64,000 bases of DNA, from assembly GCF_030864355.1 (NCBI RefSeq), contig NC_083395.1, positions 372,001-436,000 of the forward strand, given 5' to 3'. This DNA comes from Cutaneotrichosporon cavernicola. Taxonomy: Eukaryota; Basidiomycota; Tremellomycetes; Trichosporonales; Trichosporonaceae. The stretch's first letter is position 1. The number at the start of each line of letters is the position of its first letter. Under the pieces are notes generated by a model, which saw nothing but the letters and a program-made list of their open reading frames with translations, was not told the DNA's origin and searched no databases. Position numbers and translations under genes: made by a program. Below, one piece after another: positions 56,201 through 64,000 of the stretch.

Positions 56201-57317
56201 CGTCGTCCTCAACATGAAGGCGATGAACATCGACGCCGTCATTAACTTCCCCTTCCCGACCCCGCCTGACCGGCAAGCGCTGCGCCGCGCCGAAGCCCTC
56301 CTCACCCATCTTGGGGCACTGGACCGGCCCTCTACCACCCGAATGATCGCCGGCGTACAGAAAACCGGAAGCGCGGGAGGAAAGATCACCGACCTCGGCC
56401 GCGCAATGGCAGCGTACCCCGTCTCGCCGCGTTTCGCAAAGATGCTCGCGGTGGGCAAGGAGAACGGCTGCCTGTCATTCGTCATTGCCATCGTGGCGGG
56501 ATTGAGCGTCGGCGATCCGTTTGTCCATGAGAACGCTCTTGAGGCCGACTCGGACGAGGAGGGAGAGAGGGGGGCCGAGCTGGCTGGAATCACCAGCGAT
56601 TCCGTGAGGGACAAGGAGAGGAGGCGCGACGTGCGTTCCCGCTTCTTCAAGCGGCACGCGGCATTCGACTCGGGCGAAAGCGACATGTTCAAGCTCCTCT
56701 CTGCGATCGGGGCATACGAGCATACTCCGACCACCTCTTTCTGTGCTGAATACTTCCTCCGCCCAAAGGCAATGCAGGAAATCCAACAACTTCGTGGACA
56801 AATTGCCCGGATCGCAGGCATCTCTCTCTCTCGAATGGCGCCTCCCTCATCAAAGGAACGCAAGATTCTGCGCCAGATCCTCTGCGCCGGCTTTATCGAC
56901 CAAGTGGCCGTCCTGGAGTCTATCGCATCCAAGAAGGGCTCATCGGCCCACTCGTCGGCCCGGGGCGTACCATACCGCGCATTAGGTGTTCCCGAACCTG
57001 TATACCTCCACCCGTCGAGTGTTCTGTTCCACCACACACCACCCGATTTCGTTGTTTTCAGCGAAGTCGTACGCACAGCACGAGTGTGTCTCAAGGGCGT
57101 TACAAAGGTTCAGGCAAGCTGGTTGGCCGTGCTGGGCAAGGACATGTGTAGCTTTTCTCGGCCGCTTGAGACGCCTGGGATGCGGGCAAAGAGTTTGACG
57201 GCTACGGAGAGGGAGGTGGTGGTTGTGCCACACTTTGGGGATTTGGGGGTGGATTTGCCGCCTGTTAAGCGCAAGCAGAGGAGGGAGGGGACGAGATGGG
57301 TTACGTTGGAGGAGTAG
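53299..57317 (+). CDS. DEAH-box RNA helicase Dhr1/Ecm16 (DHX37 family)
   Basis: Exons 53299-53484, 53518-53889, 53924-55799 and 55834-57317 give 1,305 aa. Helicase motifs are intact: [10 protein letters not shown] (I), [10 protein letters not shown] (Ia), [10 protein letters not shown] (II), MSATL (III), [12 protein letters not shown] (V) and [12 protein letters not shown] (VI), followed by the ratchet/HA2 region and an OB-fold end. The basic N-terminus ([12 protein letters not shown]...HKKLQLERR) and acidic Ser/Asp stretches match nucleolar Dhr1, which displaces U3 snoRNA during small-subunit maturation. Species-type oddities are an array of about eight GSALKP-like repeats (54050-54290) and an acidic insert between the two RecA domains (about 55620-55800). 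Intron 1 uses a GC donor (GCAAGT at 53485). Confidence 0.95.
54050..54290 (+). repeat. In-gene tandem repeat encoding GSALKP units
   Basis: About eight degenerate 24-bp units encode S-A-L-K-P-x-x-G variants in the N-terminal disordered region of the helicase. Confidence 0.85.
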
Positions 57318-57551
57318 TCCAGATCGGTGCTGGAACACATCATAGATCACTTCATATTGCATGTATCGTTCGAGGAGGCCGACGTGGTGCAGAGAGCAAC
57401 TCAAGTGAGCCAGACTTGTAACCCCACATGGCGTCACCTTGAAGATGCTGACGAGCAGTGCATCATACAGTACAAGACCCCAGTCACATCCTAGTCCGCC
57501 TGGGCAGACCACGACGTCTCGACTCGCGACTCGACCATTACATCCACTTTG

Positions 57552-58841
57552 TTACCACCCGATACGCACGACCGCCCGCCCAACCCCCCGCACCCAATCA
57601 CGCACACGCACGCTCCAACCACCCAACCCCTCAACCTGGCCCAGGAACGCATCCAGTCCCCCGCCAACGCCAAAGTAAAGCACCTGTGATCAGCCCCGCC
57701 CCCGCTCTCTATGACATACCTTTGCAGCGATGAGAATAACCGAAGAGCCCTCGGACAGCGGCGCCCGCGTGAAGTCGTCGATCTGGAGCGCGCCCAGCGA
57801 GTCCGAGAGGTCATTTTCCTTCCCGTTCTCCTTCTTGGAAGAGGCAGAGGCAGCCCGAATAACGTCGAGCAGCGGGCCCACGCTGTCCTCGGCATAGATC
57901 GTCTCGGCGCTCATGATCAAGTCATAGCTCCCAACACTCTGAGCCATACCCCCCCAATCGCCGCTCGTGAACTTGAGCTCGACGCCCCTCTCCTCCAACA
58001 GGGAGGTGAAGGCGTCCAGGACGGCTGGGGAGAGTTCGAGCGTCCCCGCGGCGTTAGGGTCGAAGGGACGTTTGATGTCTTCGTCTTCATCCTGGTCTTG
58101 CCAATCTTCCTCGTTCTCCGGCTCCTCCTCAATCGTATCCGACTTGGGTGGGCGAGGCAGGGCAGCGGCCTCAGCAGCCCCCCTAGCGGAGAGGGGAAGG
58201 GAGGGGAGGGCGGCAAGCACCAAATTCGGGAGGGTGACGAGCGACAACACGGGGAGGTTGTAGTCCTGTACGTGGATCACAGTTTTTCCTGGAGGTAAGG
58301 AAGAAGAGAGGAGACACCGCAAGAGGTACGCCGAGGGCAAACCGGTGCCGCAACCCAACTCGAGGACTTTACTGTCGCGCACCCAGTCGGCTTCGTTTCC
58401 CTTTGTTGCGGCAGAAATGACTTCCACGAGATCAACACCCCCCTCCCAGCTCTTGAGACCACCCTCATATGTCCCGGGAATGAGGTCCGTGTCCGCGTCG
58501 ACGTACGCGTCCTCATCCTGACCACCCTCCTCCCCGCCACGGACTGCGAGCTGGAAACGCGCATCGTACAAGTCCCGACGTAGGAGGGGCGCTCCTCCGG
58601 ATGGGTGCGGAAGAGGCGAGTAGGAGATGACGTCTGGGAGAGTTTTGATCTTGGATTAGTGGGGTGAAGGAAAAGAGGAGGGGACGCACGAGGTCGGCAA
58701 GCGTGTGGTCCTGCGATGGTCCAGGCTCACGCGAGTGCGCGGCCGAGGTGGCAACGACTTGGACGTCCTCGTCGTCCGATTCCTGTCGTTAATCCACAAC
58801 TTGTGTTTCGAGCTCACGTCGACGAAAGAGAACTTGAACAT
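57552..58841 (-). CDS. HPM1: Histidine protein methyltransferase, Hpm1/METTL18 family
   Basis: Exons (minus) 58841-58818, 58782-58690, 58649-57720 and 57683-57552 give 392 aa. In yeast Hpm1 methylates a histidine of ribosomal protein uL3. Family marks: the N-terminal HTLADL then IKTLPDVISYSPL, LLRRDLYDARFQLA, TYEGGLKSWEGGVDLV, the SAM-binding VLELGCGTGLPS, HVQDYNLPVL, MSAETIYAEDS, and the C-terminal VLYFGVGGGLDAFL. An acidic low-complexity insert sits at about 200-235. The first exon is only 24 nt. Convergent with the helicase; its start faces the MPHKR gene across 153 bp. Confidence 0.93.
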
Positions 58842-58994
58842 GATGATGGTGGTTGAGCAACGGAGCAATTCGAGTTGTTGGAGGATGGAGGACCTCCACC
58901 GTGAGATTTTGCATTTGGACATTTCAAGATTTCAAGATTTGGGTGGCAACTTGAACTCTTGTCTTTCGTCAACACTCATCCAACCAATACAACC
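58842..58994. promoter_or_regulatory. 153-bp divergent promoter, HPM1 and MPHKR gene
   Basis: Compact bidirectional promoter with a direct repeat TTTCAAGATTTCAAGATTT near 58920. The two products fit ribosome-related functions, so co-expression is plausible. Confidence 0.45.
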
Positions 58995-59721
58995 ATGCCG
59001 CACAAACGTACGCTATCCATAGAATGCTCTGATATCAGGCGCCAAACGATCTGTCCGCGTAGCCGAGCGAGCTAAAATGGGATACTCCCTCCCCCCAAGC
59101 AAGAACGATCAAGAGGACATGCCTCGTGGCGCGATGCGTATCCTCAACGCGGGCAAGGTCCAGGCTGCGTTCCGCGCCTCTGGACGTACCACAAGCGAAG
59201 ATACTGGCGAGCGTAAACGATCTCACGAAGAGACCAACACGCCAAATAAGCGGCGTAAAGAGAAAGAAGAGCTGCCCAAGATTGCACCACACGAGTCGTT
59301 GGGCGAGTACAATCGCCGTGTGGAGGCTCTGTTGCGCGACGGCGTGAGCGGGGCTATCAAGAAGGCTGAGGCGGCAAAGGGAGCTGCTAAGAGTGTGGCC
59401 GAGGAGGAGAAGAAGGCCCGGATTGCCAAGGCGCAGGGCAAGAAGGAGGCGGAGAAGAAGGAAGAGGGGGAGGTGCGGTTCAACAAACCCGAGAAGGCTT
59501 TTAAGGAGGTTGAGCGGCGGCGGCTCAATGATATTGTGCAGGCTCCCCCTTCTCTTCCTAGGTTACGGATGGCCGACAAGGCGCAGAAGAAGGCTGGGAC
59601 CAAGAGCGAGCGCAATCCCCTCAATGCTGGGCAGAGGCGGATTATGGAGGCCGAGCGCGAGAGAGTCGTCGCCCTGTACCGCGACATGAAGGCTAAGAAG
59701 GAGGCTGAGAGGGCAAAATAG
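58995..59721 (+). CDS. Small basic nucleolar-type protein (MPHKRAKR family)
   Basis: Exons 58995-59007 and 59039-59721 give 231 aa. The spliced N-terminus MPHKRAKRSVRVAERAK followed by LPPSKN and PRGAMRILNAGK resembles a conserved fungal family whose members I recall as uncharacterised and probably nucleolar. The rest is Lys/Glu/Ala-rich with long helices and an RKEKEELPKIAPHESLGEYN segment, ending in RDMKAKKEAERAK. No catalytic domain is seen. A role in ribosome assembly is inferred from composition and neighbours. Confidence 0.75.
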
Positions 59722-59841
59722 ATAGACTAGACTGTATATTAGGCATACTTGATGGTGGGCTCGCTTGGACGTATTCGGACGTTTCAGACTACTGACATTA
59801 CGCTACGCCTATGGTACATTCTTGGGCTATTGCCTGGCTGG

Positions 59842-60646
59842 TCAGAGGTCATACTCGTCCGAGTCCGAGTCGTCGTGCTTGCGCTGGATCTGGTGTCAGC
59901 TGGAACTCAAGTCAACTCACAGTGATGCCCGAGCCGAGGGTACGCGTGCGCGCCGAATTCTGGGTGGGCTTGGGGGCCGGGGCGGGCGCGGGCGCCGAGA
60001 CCTGGTGTCAGTGATGGGCGGGAAGGGGTGATCAGAAGGTACACTGATCGCGCCGAACCCAGTACACAGCCGCCAGAAGCCAGCAGCTAGCCACTGGCGG
60101 CGGCTCGTTGTACACTCACTTGCTCGAGAAGACCCTTGAGCGCGTCGTCCGAGACCTGGCCGCGAATCTGGCCCTGCTGGCCCATGCGCACGAGGAGGTC
60201 CTCGACCTGCGCCGCCAGCTGGGGGCGCGTGAGGGATATCCGCGAGACTGGCGTCAGTTCGTGAGCCTGCAGCTGCGGCAGGGAACAAGGAGGTGGGGAG
60301 AGGAAGGAGAGTTGTGATGGGCGGAGCACCTCCACCGCCAGCTAGTGTGGCTGACCTGGCTGGCACTCGCGCACCACTCTGCCTTGTGGATCGTTTCCTT
60401 TGCCTTAGAGCTCTGCTTGCGTTCCCTCCTCCGTTCCCCCCCCCCCTCTCTGCCTCTCGGCCTCGCCGCCCCCTCCTCTCCGCCCCGCCACTCACGTCGC
60501 TCCCGAGCCTCGGACTCGAGCATCGCCTGGATCATGGTACGCTTCGCCTCAGCCTGCGCGGCCTGCCGCTGTGCCGCCTCGGGGTCATCTCCGCCCTGCT
60601 GCGGAGCCTGGGCGGGGCGCATACCTGCCGGGAGCTGGAACGACAT
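59842..60646 (-). CDS. PDCD5-family DNA/tubulin-folding associated protein
   Basis: Exons (minus) 60646-60496, 60247-60120, 60001-59921 and 59889-59842 give 135 aa, the family length. The pattern is characteristic: Gln/Ala-rich start, MIQAMLESEARERL, then SRISLTRPQLAAQVEDLLVR, MGQQGQIRGQVSDDALKGLL, and an acidic DSDSDEYDL tail. Members bind DNA and the chaperonin CCT and influence apoptosis-like death in animals; the yeast role is unclear. Intron 1 is 248 nt, several times longer than its neighbours' introns. Confidence 0.92.
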
Positions 60647-60831
60647 GTTGCGTGAGTTGTGTAATGTCAACTGCCAAGTTGGAGTTGGAAGAGTGTAAGG
60701 CGCCACAAGGCCTGGCCGCGGCGTTTTGGGCGGGGCTCCAGCACGAATCGTCATTGTCGAGTTTGGACTTCGCATTCCATTCAATTCGACTCTCAAGATC
60801 ACAAACTAACACATCAACATTCAAAGCAAGC
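60647..60831. promoter_or_regulatory. 185-bp divergent promoter, PDCD5 and caprin-like gene
   Basis: Short region between two divergent starts with CAACT/CACAA-type leader sequence on both sides. No TATA box is obvious. Confidence 0.45.
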
Positions 60832-62537
60832 ATGAGCGATACCAAGGCCCGTGGGCCAGTTGAGGAACTCATCTCCAAGCGCCTGCGGCCGCTCAACAAG
60901 AAGATTGTGGGTCTAAGGAGAGAGAGAGAGAGAGAGAGAGTGAAGGGAGCTGATAACAGCAACGCTTCAAGGGGTACACCACCAAGCCAGAGGCCGAGCT
61001 GAACGACGACCAGCGTGCCGGTCTCGCTTCGCTTCCGCAGCTCGAGGCGGCCGTCAAAGAGCTCGAAGACCTCTCCCGTGCCGTCGAGGATGCCGAGCTC
61101 GTCGCAGCCGCCAAGATCCGCGAAGAGCGCGAAGCCGCCGACCGCGCCTTCGACGCGCGCGTTGCAGCTGCGACCGCCTCTTTCCAGCTCGCCGTCGCCG
61201 AGCGCCTCGCCTCTTTTCTCTGTCTCCACACCCTCCTACGCCCAGCCCGCCCCGACGACCACGAGAACCTGACTTTTGCGCCCCTCGCCCTCCCCCTCCG
61301 CCTCCAGGATGAGGTGCGCGCTACCGACATCCTCCGCGTCGCTCGCATGTACGATGACCTCACTACGGGTGGAGACGCCGGACATGGTGTTTTGGTTTCG
61401 CTTTCCGTTGGTCCTAATGAGAACGACGAGGAGGACGAGCGCGTCCATCACCTGCTTCATCTCCTCTCGCAGGAAGAGGAGGAGGAGGAGAGTGTCCCCC
61501 TCGATGAGCAGAGTAATGTGCCCGAGGCTCCGCAGAGCGTTGCCGATACGCTGGGGACTTCAGAGGATTCCGAGTTTGATCCACAGCGCACGCCTGTTGT
61601 TAATACTGCTAGCCTGGGACAGCTTGACGAGCCGGTGACACGGGGAGTCGCGCTCAACTTCCTCCAGGAGGACGAGCTTGCGCCTGAGCCGCACGACTTC
61701 GAGGTCGAGGTGGAGACGCCTATCAGCAATGTGGTGGTGAGTGATCGGCGGAGAGGGAGAGGGAGAGTTGGATGAAAGGACGCTGGGGAGAGGGTTGAGG
61801 AGGCGTCCGGACCGGGGGAGGAGGAGCGGGGAATGGCGGGGAAAAGTGATGAGGAATGGAGATGGATGGCGAAAGGAGATGACAAGCGAAGAACACGCAG
61901 CTGACACCAGTCGTCGCGCCAGTCAGTCACGATGGACTGGGCCGACCACGATGACGACGACTCTGCCGCGCGCTTCGCAGCGGCAATGGGTACTGACCCG
62001 GAGGCCGAGGAGGAGGACGAAGCCGAGGTGACTGTCCAGGTCATTGTCGAGACGCAGGAGGCCGAGGTTAAGCCCGACGCCGACGCCGAGCCTGCAGCCG
62101 TGCCTGAAGCTGAGCAAGTCGCCGTATCGGCCGACGGCGAGCGCCGGAAGCGCAAGCCCAGACCGCGCAAGAAGGAGGACGGCGCGGGCGGCGTGGGCAA
62201 GGGCAAGCCCGTCGACGACGAGGGGTTCGAGGTCAAGACTGCGCGGCGGGCGAGTACGCAGCGCGGGCGTGGGCGTGGACGTGGGCGTGGGGGTGGTGAG
62301 TGCATCCAGAAGCTAGAGCTAATCCCAGCTCGCGAGGGTGGGCGTCAGGGCGAGCGCGAGCCTCGTGAAGGAGGCGAGCGGCGTAAGACTGAGAACAAGG
62401 AGGGCAAGGAGAATGAGCAACGACGCGGTCCGCGCAAGGACAACGCGCCCAAGGATAAGCCCAAGGAGACGAAACCCAAGCCGTCAATTTACAAGGCCGT
62501 GCAGCCTGGCGCGCCTGTTTCGGTGCCCATTCTGTGA
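60832..62537 (+). CDS. Caprin-like RNA-granule protein
   Basis: Exons 60832-60906, 60960-61736, 61911-62295 and 62329-62537 give 481 aa. The N-terminus (ISKRLRPLNKKIQRFKGY, then LNDDQRAGLASLPQLEAAVK) resembles the caprin-1 dimerisation/HR1 start, where a lysine-rich helix is followed by a Leu-Asn-x-Asp-Gln segment. A mainly helical domain continues to about residue 190. The C-terminal half is disordered: an acidic DWADHDDDD motif, KRKPRPRKK, and an RGRGRGRG (RGG-like) RNA-binding box, ending KPSIYKAVQPGAPV. By family it would act in mRNP granules with G3BP-like partners. Intron 1 contains a (GA)n run. The 33-nt last intron could be retained without a frameshift. Confidence 0.7.
60917..60941. 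repeat. (GA)n microsatellite in intron 1 of the caprin-like gene
   Basis: About twelve GA dinucleotides lie inside a 53-nt intron; length may vary between strains. Confidence 0.85.
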
Positions 62538-62659
62538 GAGACAGGGAGAGACAGAGACCGAGGGAGATGGACAAGCGACACCATGGTCGATATGCATGAG
62601 AAGTTACAACTGGTACAGGCGAACGGGATGGAATGTGGATCCCGGAAACATGGCGAATT

Positions 62660-64000
62660 TTAGCTGTTGTCGTCGGCACCAGGGCCGTCAAACGACGCGT
62701 CAAAACTCGTGTGGAACGAGTCGTCAAAGCTCGAGTCAACCTCAGTGCGTTCCGAGATGCGTCCGAGGCGGCGGTTCGCGAACGTGATGACGAGGCGGTC
62801 GGGCTGGCCGCCGGGAGGTGTGGGCACCAAGTCGACTGGCTGGGCGAGGGGAGACATCTCTATGTGTTCCTCAGGCGTCGAGGACGCGAGTGATGGCAGG
62901 GCGGCCGTGAGTGCAGCAAAGTCGAATACGTCGTCGCGGAGAGGTGAGCTAGTGAGTCGCGGCGACATGAGCGGCGACATGAGTGTCGGCGTGAGGGAGA
63001 GGGGGTGTAAGGTCGCGGGGGAAAGGATGAGGGGCGACTTGACGGGTGCGAGGGCGAGAGCGGAAGCGGAAGCGTCTGATTCGGGCTTAGGGACATCTAA
63101 CGAGGCGTCGACGTCGGGCTCCTTCTCGTTCTTCGGCCCGTCGTCGATCTTTGGCGCATTCTCAAACTTGTCGGTCACCTTCTCAACCTGGTCATCGTCC
63201 ATCTTGCCGTCGTCCTCGACCTCCTCGACCCTCTCGGCCTTCTCGTCAAGCACCCCGAGGTCGAGGTCGAGCATGTCGTTCCCGACAGCAGGGAGTGCGG
63301 GGCCTGGGGAGACAGGACGCACGGGGGCCCTCACTGCCTTGATGATGCGGGGGGGAAGGCGCGTGAACCGCGACGTTGGGGTGCTGGTGGCGGAGCGGGT
63401 GGTAGTGCCAGCCGGCCCACTGGTGCGAGTGGCAGTACGCACAGCCGCGGCGGTGGCTGGGCGCACGGGCCGCGTGTTGGACGTGGCGGCCGTGCTGGCA
63501 GGCGATGGGCCGGAGCGGACCGTGGTCGCCGATGCGGCGCGAGGGGCGGCAAGAGGCACGCGGGCGGGGGCAGAGTTTGTTGACGGACGGACTGGGGCAC
63601 GTGCCGTTATGGGAGCTCTAGTCGCTGTGGTCGACGTGGGACGCTTTAGCGCATCAGTCGCCGACGGGGGCCGCGCGCGGGCCGCTGACGAGGTCGTCGG
63701 ACGGACAGCACCCGTAGCGGTGGCGGGTCGCGTGGCTGTGGTGCGACTGGCCCCAATCACCGATCTGCTCGTCGTCGTGGTTGCACCTGCCCGTTGTGCG
63801 GGTACGCGTGCAGTTTCCTTGGCCTCGTTTGTCATTTTCTTCTTTTGAAGAAGAGGGTGGTTGAGGCAATGGTCTGGAACAAGAGTAATTGTAGAAGAAA
63901 AGGGTTCAACATCCATCAAGTCGCGTGGCGGGGAAGGTGGGGAAGGTGGGGTGCGAAGACTCATCGGGCGGATCTGGGCCAGTGTCACCATCGTCTCCAC
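62660..64000 (-). CDS. Low-complexity Ala/Thr/Pro/Arg-rich protein, 5' end uncertain
   Basis: The frame is open from the window edge to the stop at 62660 (about 447 codons). An internal ATG at 63835 (MTNEAKETARVPAQRAG) follows CT-rich leader-like sequence and is a good candidate start; otherwise the gene continues past 64000. The N-terminal 180 residues are Ala/Thr/Arg/Pro-rich with RPATATGAVRPTTS-type repetition, basic and disordered. An acidic middle (LDEKAERVEEVEDDGK) and Ser/Pro/Leu-rich C-terminus (SPLMSPRLTSSPLRDD) follow. Many SP/TP sites suggest kinase regulation. No domain is recognised. It is convergent with the caprin-like gene. Confidence 0.6.
   Translation of the reverse strand: METMVTLAQIRPMSLRTPPSPPSPPRDLMDVEPFSSTITLVPDHCLNHPLLQKKKMTNEAKETARVPAQRAGATTTTSRSVIGASRTTATRPATATGAVRPTTSSAARARPPSATDALKRPTSTTATRAPITARAPVRPSTNSAPARVPLAAPRAASATTVRSGPSPASTAATSNTRPVRPATAAAVRTATRTSGPAGTTTRSATSTPTSRFTRLPPRIIKAVRAPVRPVSPGPALPAVGNDMLDLDLGVLDEKAERVEEVEDDGKMDDDQVEKVTDKFENAPKIDDGPKNEKEPDVDASLDVPKPESDASASALALAPVKSPLILSPATLHPLSLTPTLMSPLMSPRLTSSPLRDDVFDFAALTAALPSLASSTPEEHIEMSPLAQPVDLVPTPPGGQPDRLVITFANRRLGRISERTEVDSSFDDSFHTSFDASFDGPGADDNS

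Noticed and set aside
1..64000. CRISPR arrays, prokaryotic operons or ribosome-binding sites
   Set aside because: No regularly spaced repeats of that kind are present; spliced genes and intron-bearing tRNAs show a eukaryotic nuclear genome.

Overview
The window looks like nuclear DNA of a basidiomycete yeast, most likely a trichosporonoid tremellomycete; that placement is inference. Visible support: GC-rich compact genes, many GT-AG introns of only about 30-50 nt with CTGAC/CTAAC branch sites close to the acceptor, introns in both tRNA genes, a Zn2Cys6 regulator, and a 3,189-codon VPS13 gene split into 15 exons. Every multi-exon model given was assembled by hand so that the reading frame closes exactly; gene A (8131-9256) is only partly resolved.

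Layout. 1-2650: no convincing gene. 2719-3918: NAD-dependent formate dehydrogenase (FDH). 4011-7685: a degraded Ty1/copia retrotransposon with two 119-bp LTRs and a 5-bp target duplication. 8131-9256: lysine-rich accessory gene A (+). 10038-12996 and 13478-15521: two tandem minus-strand genes resembling tyrosine recombinases (YR) of the DUF3435/crypton/Starship-captain type. 16282-16431: an intron-less duplicate of the last 50 codons of FDH. Together 3793-16431 looks like a mobile-element island bracketed by two copies of the FDH 3' end, with a recombinase gene near the right edge reading inward. This is the best candidate for an undescribed system in the window.

16956-17066: tRNA-Cys(GCA) with an intron. 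17291-19151: IlvD/Edd-family sugar-acid dehydratase. 19152-21474: repeats, no gene. 21475-22369: secreted Thr/Cys-rich protein with a long polyglycine tract. 23972-25840: single-pass membrane glycoprotein. 26012-27816: Zn2Cys6 transcription factor, divergent from 28404-29944, a two-domain CHR (chromate-type) transporter. 30320-32146: APC-family (GABA/choline-type) permease. 34190-34288: tRNA-Glu(CTC) with an intron. 34571-36248: Cys-cluster/proline-rich/coiled-coil protein of unknown function. 38086-39200: AdipoR/Izh-type membrane protein. 40305-42007: DAL5-type MFS permease with a GC-AG intron.

42748-64000 is a dense housekeeping block: VPS13 lipid-transfer protein (-), DEAH helicase Dhr1/DHX37 (+), histidine protein methyltransferase Hpm1 (-), a small MPHKRAKR nucleolar-type protein (+), PDCD5 (-), a caprin-like RNA-granule protein (+), and a low-complexity protein running off the window edge (-). 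Three divergent pairs share short promoters (VPS13/DHX37, HPM1/MPHKR, PDCD5/caprin). Ribosome biogenesis and translation recur as themes among these neighbours.
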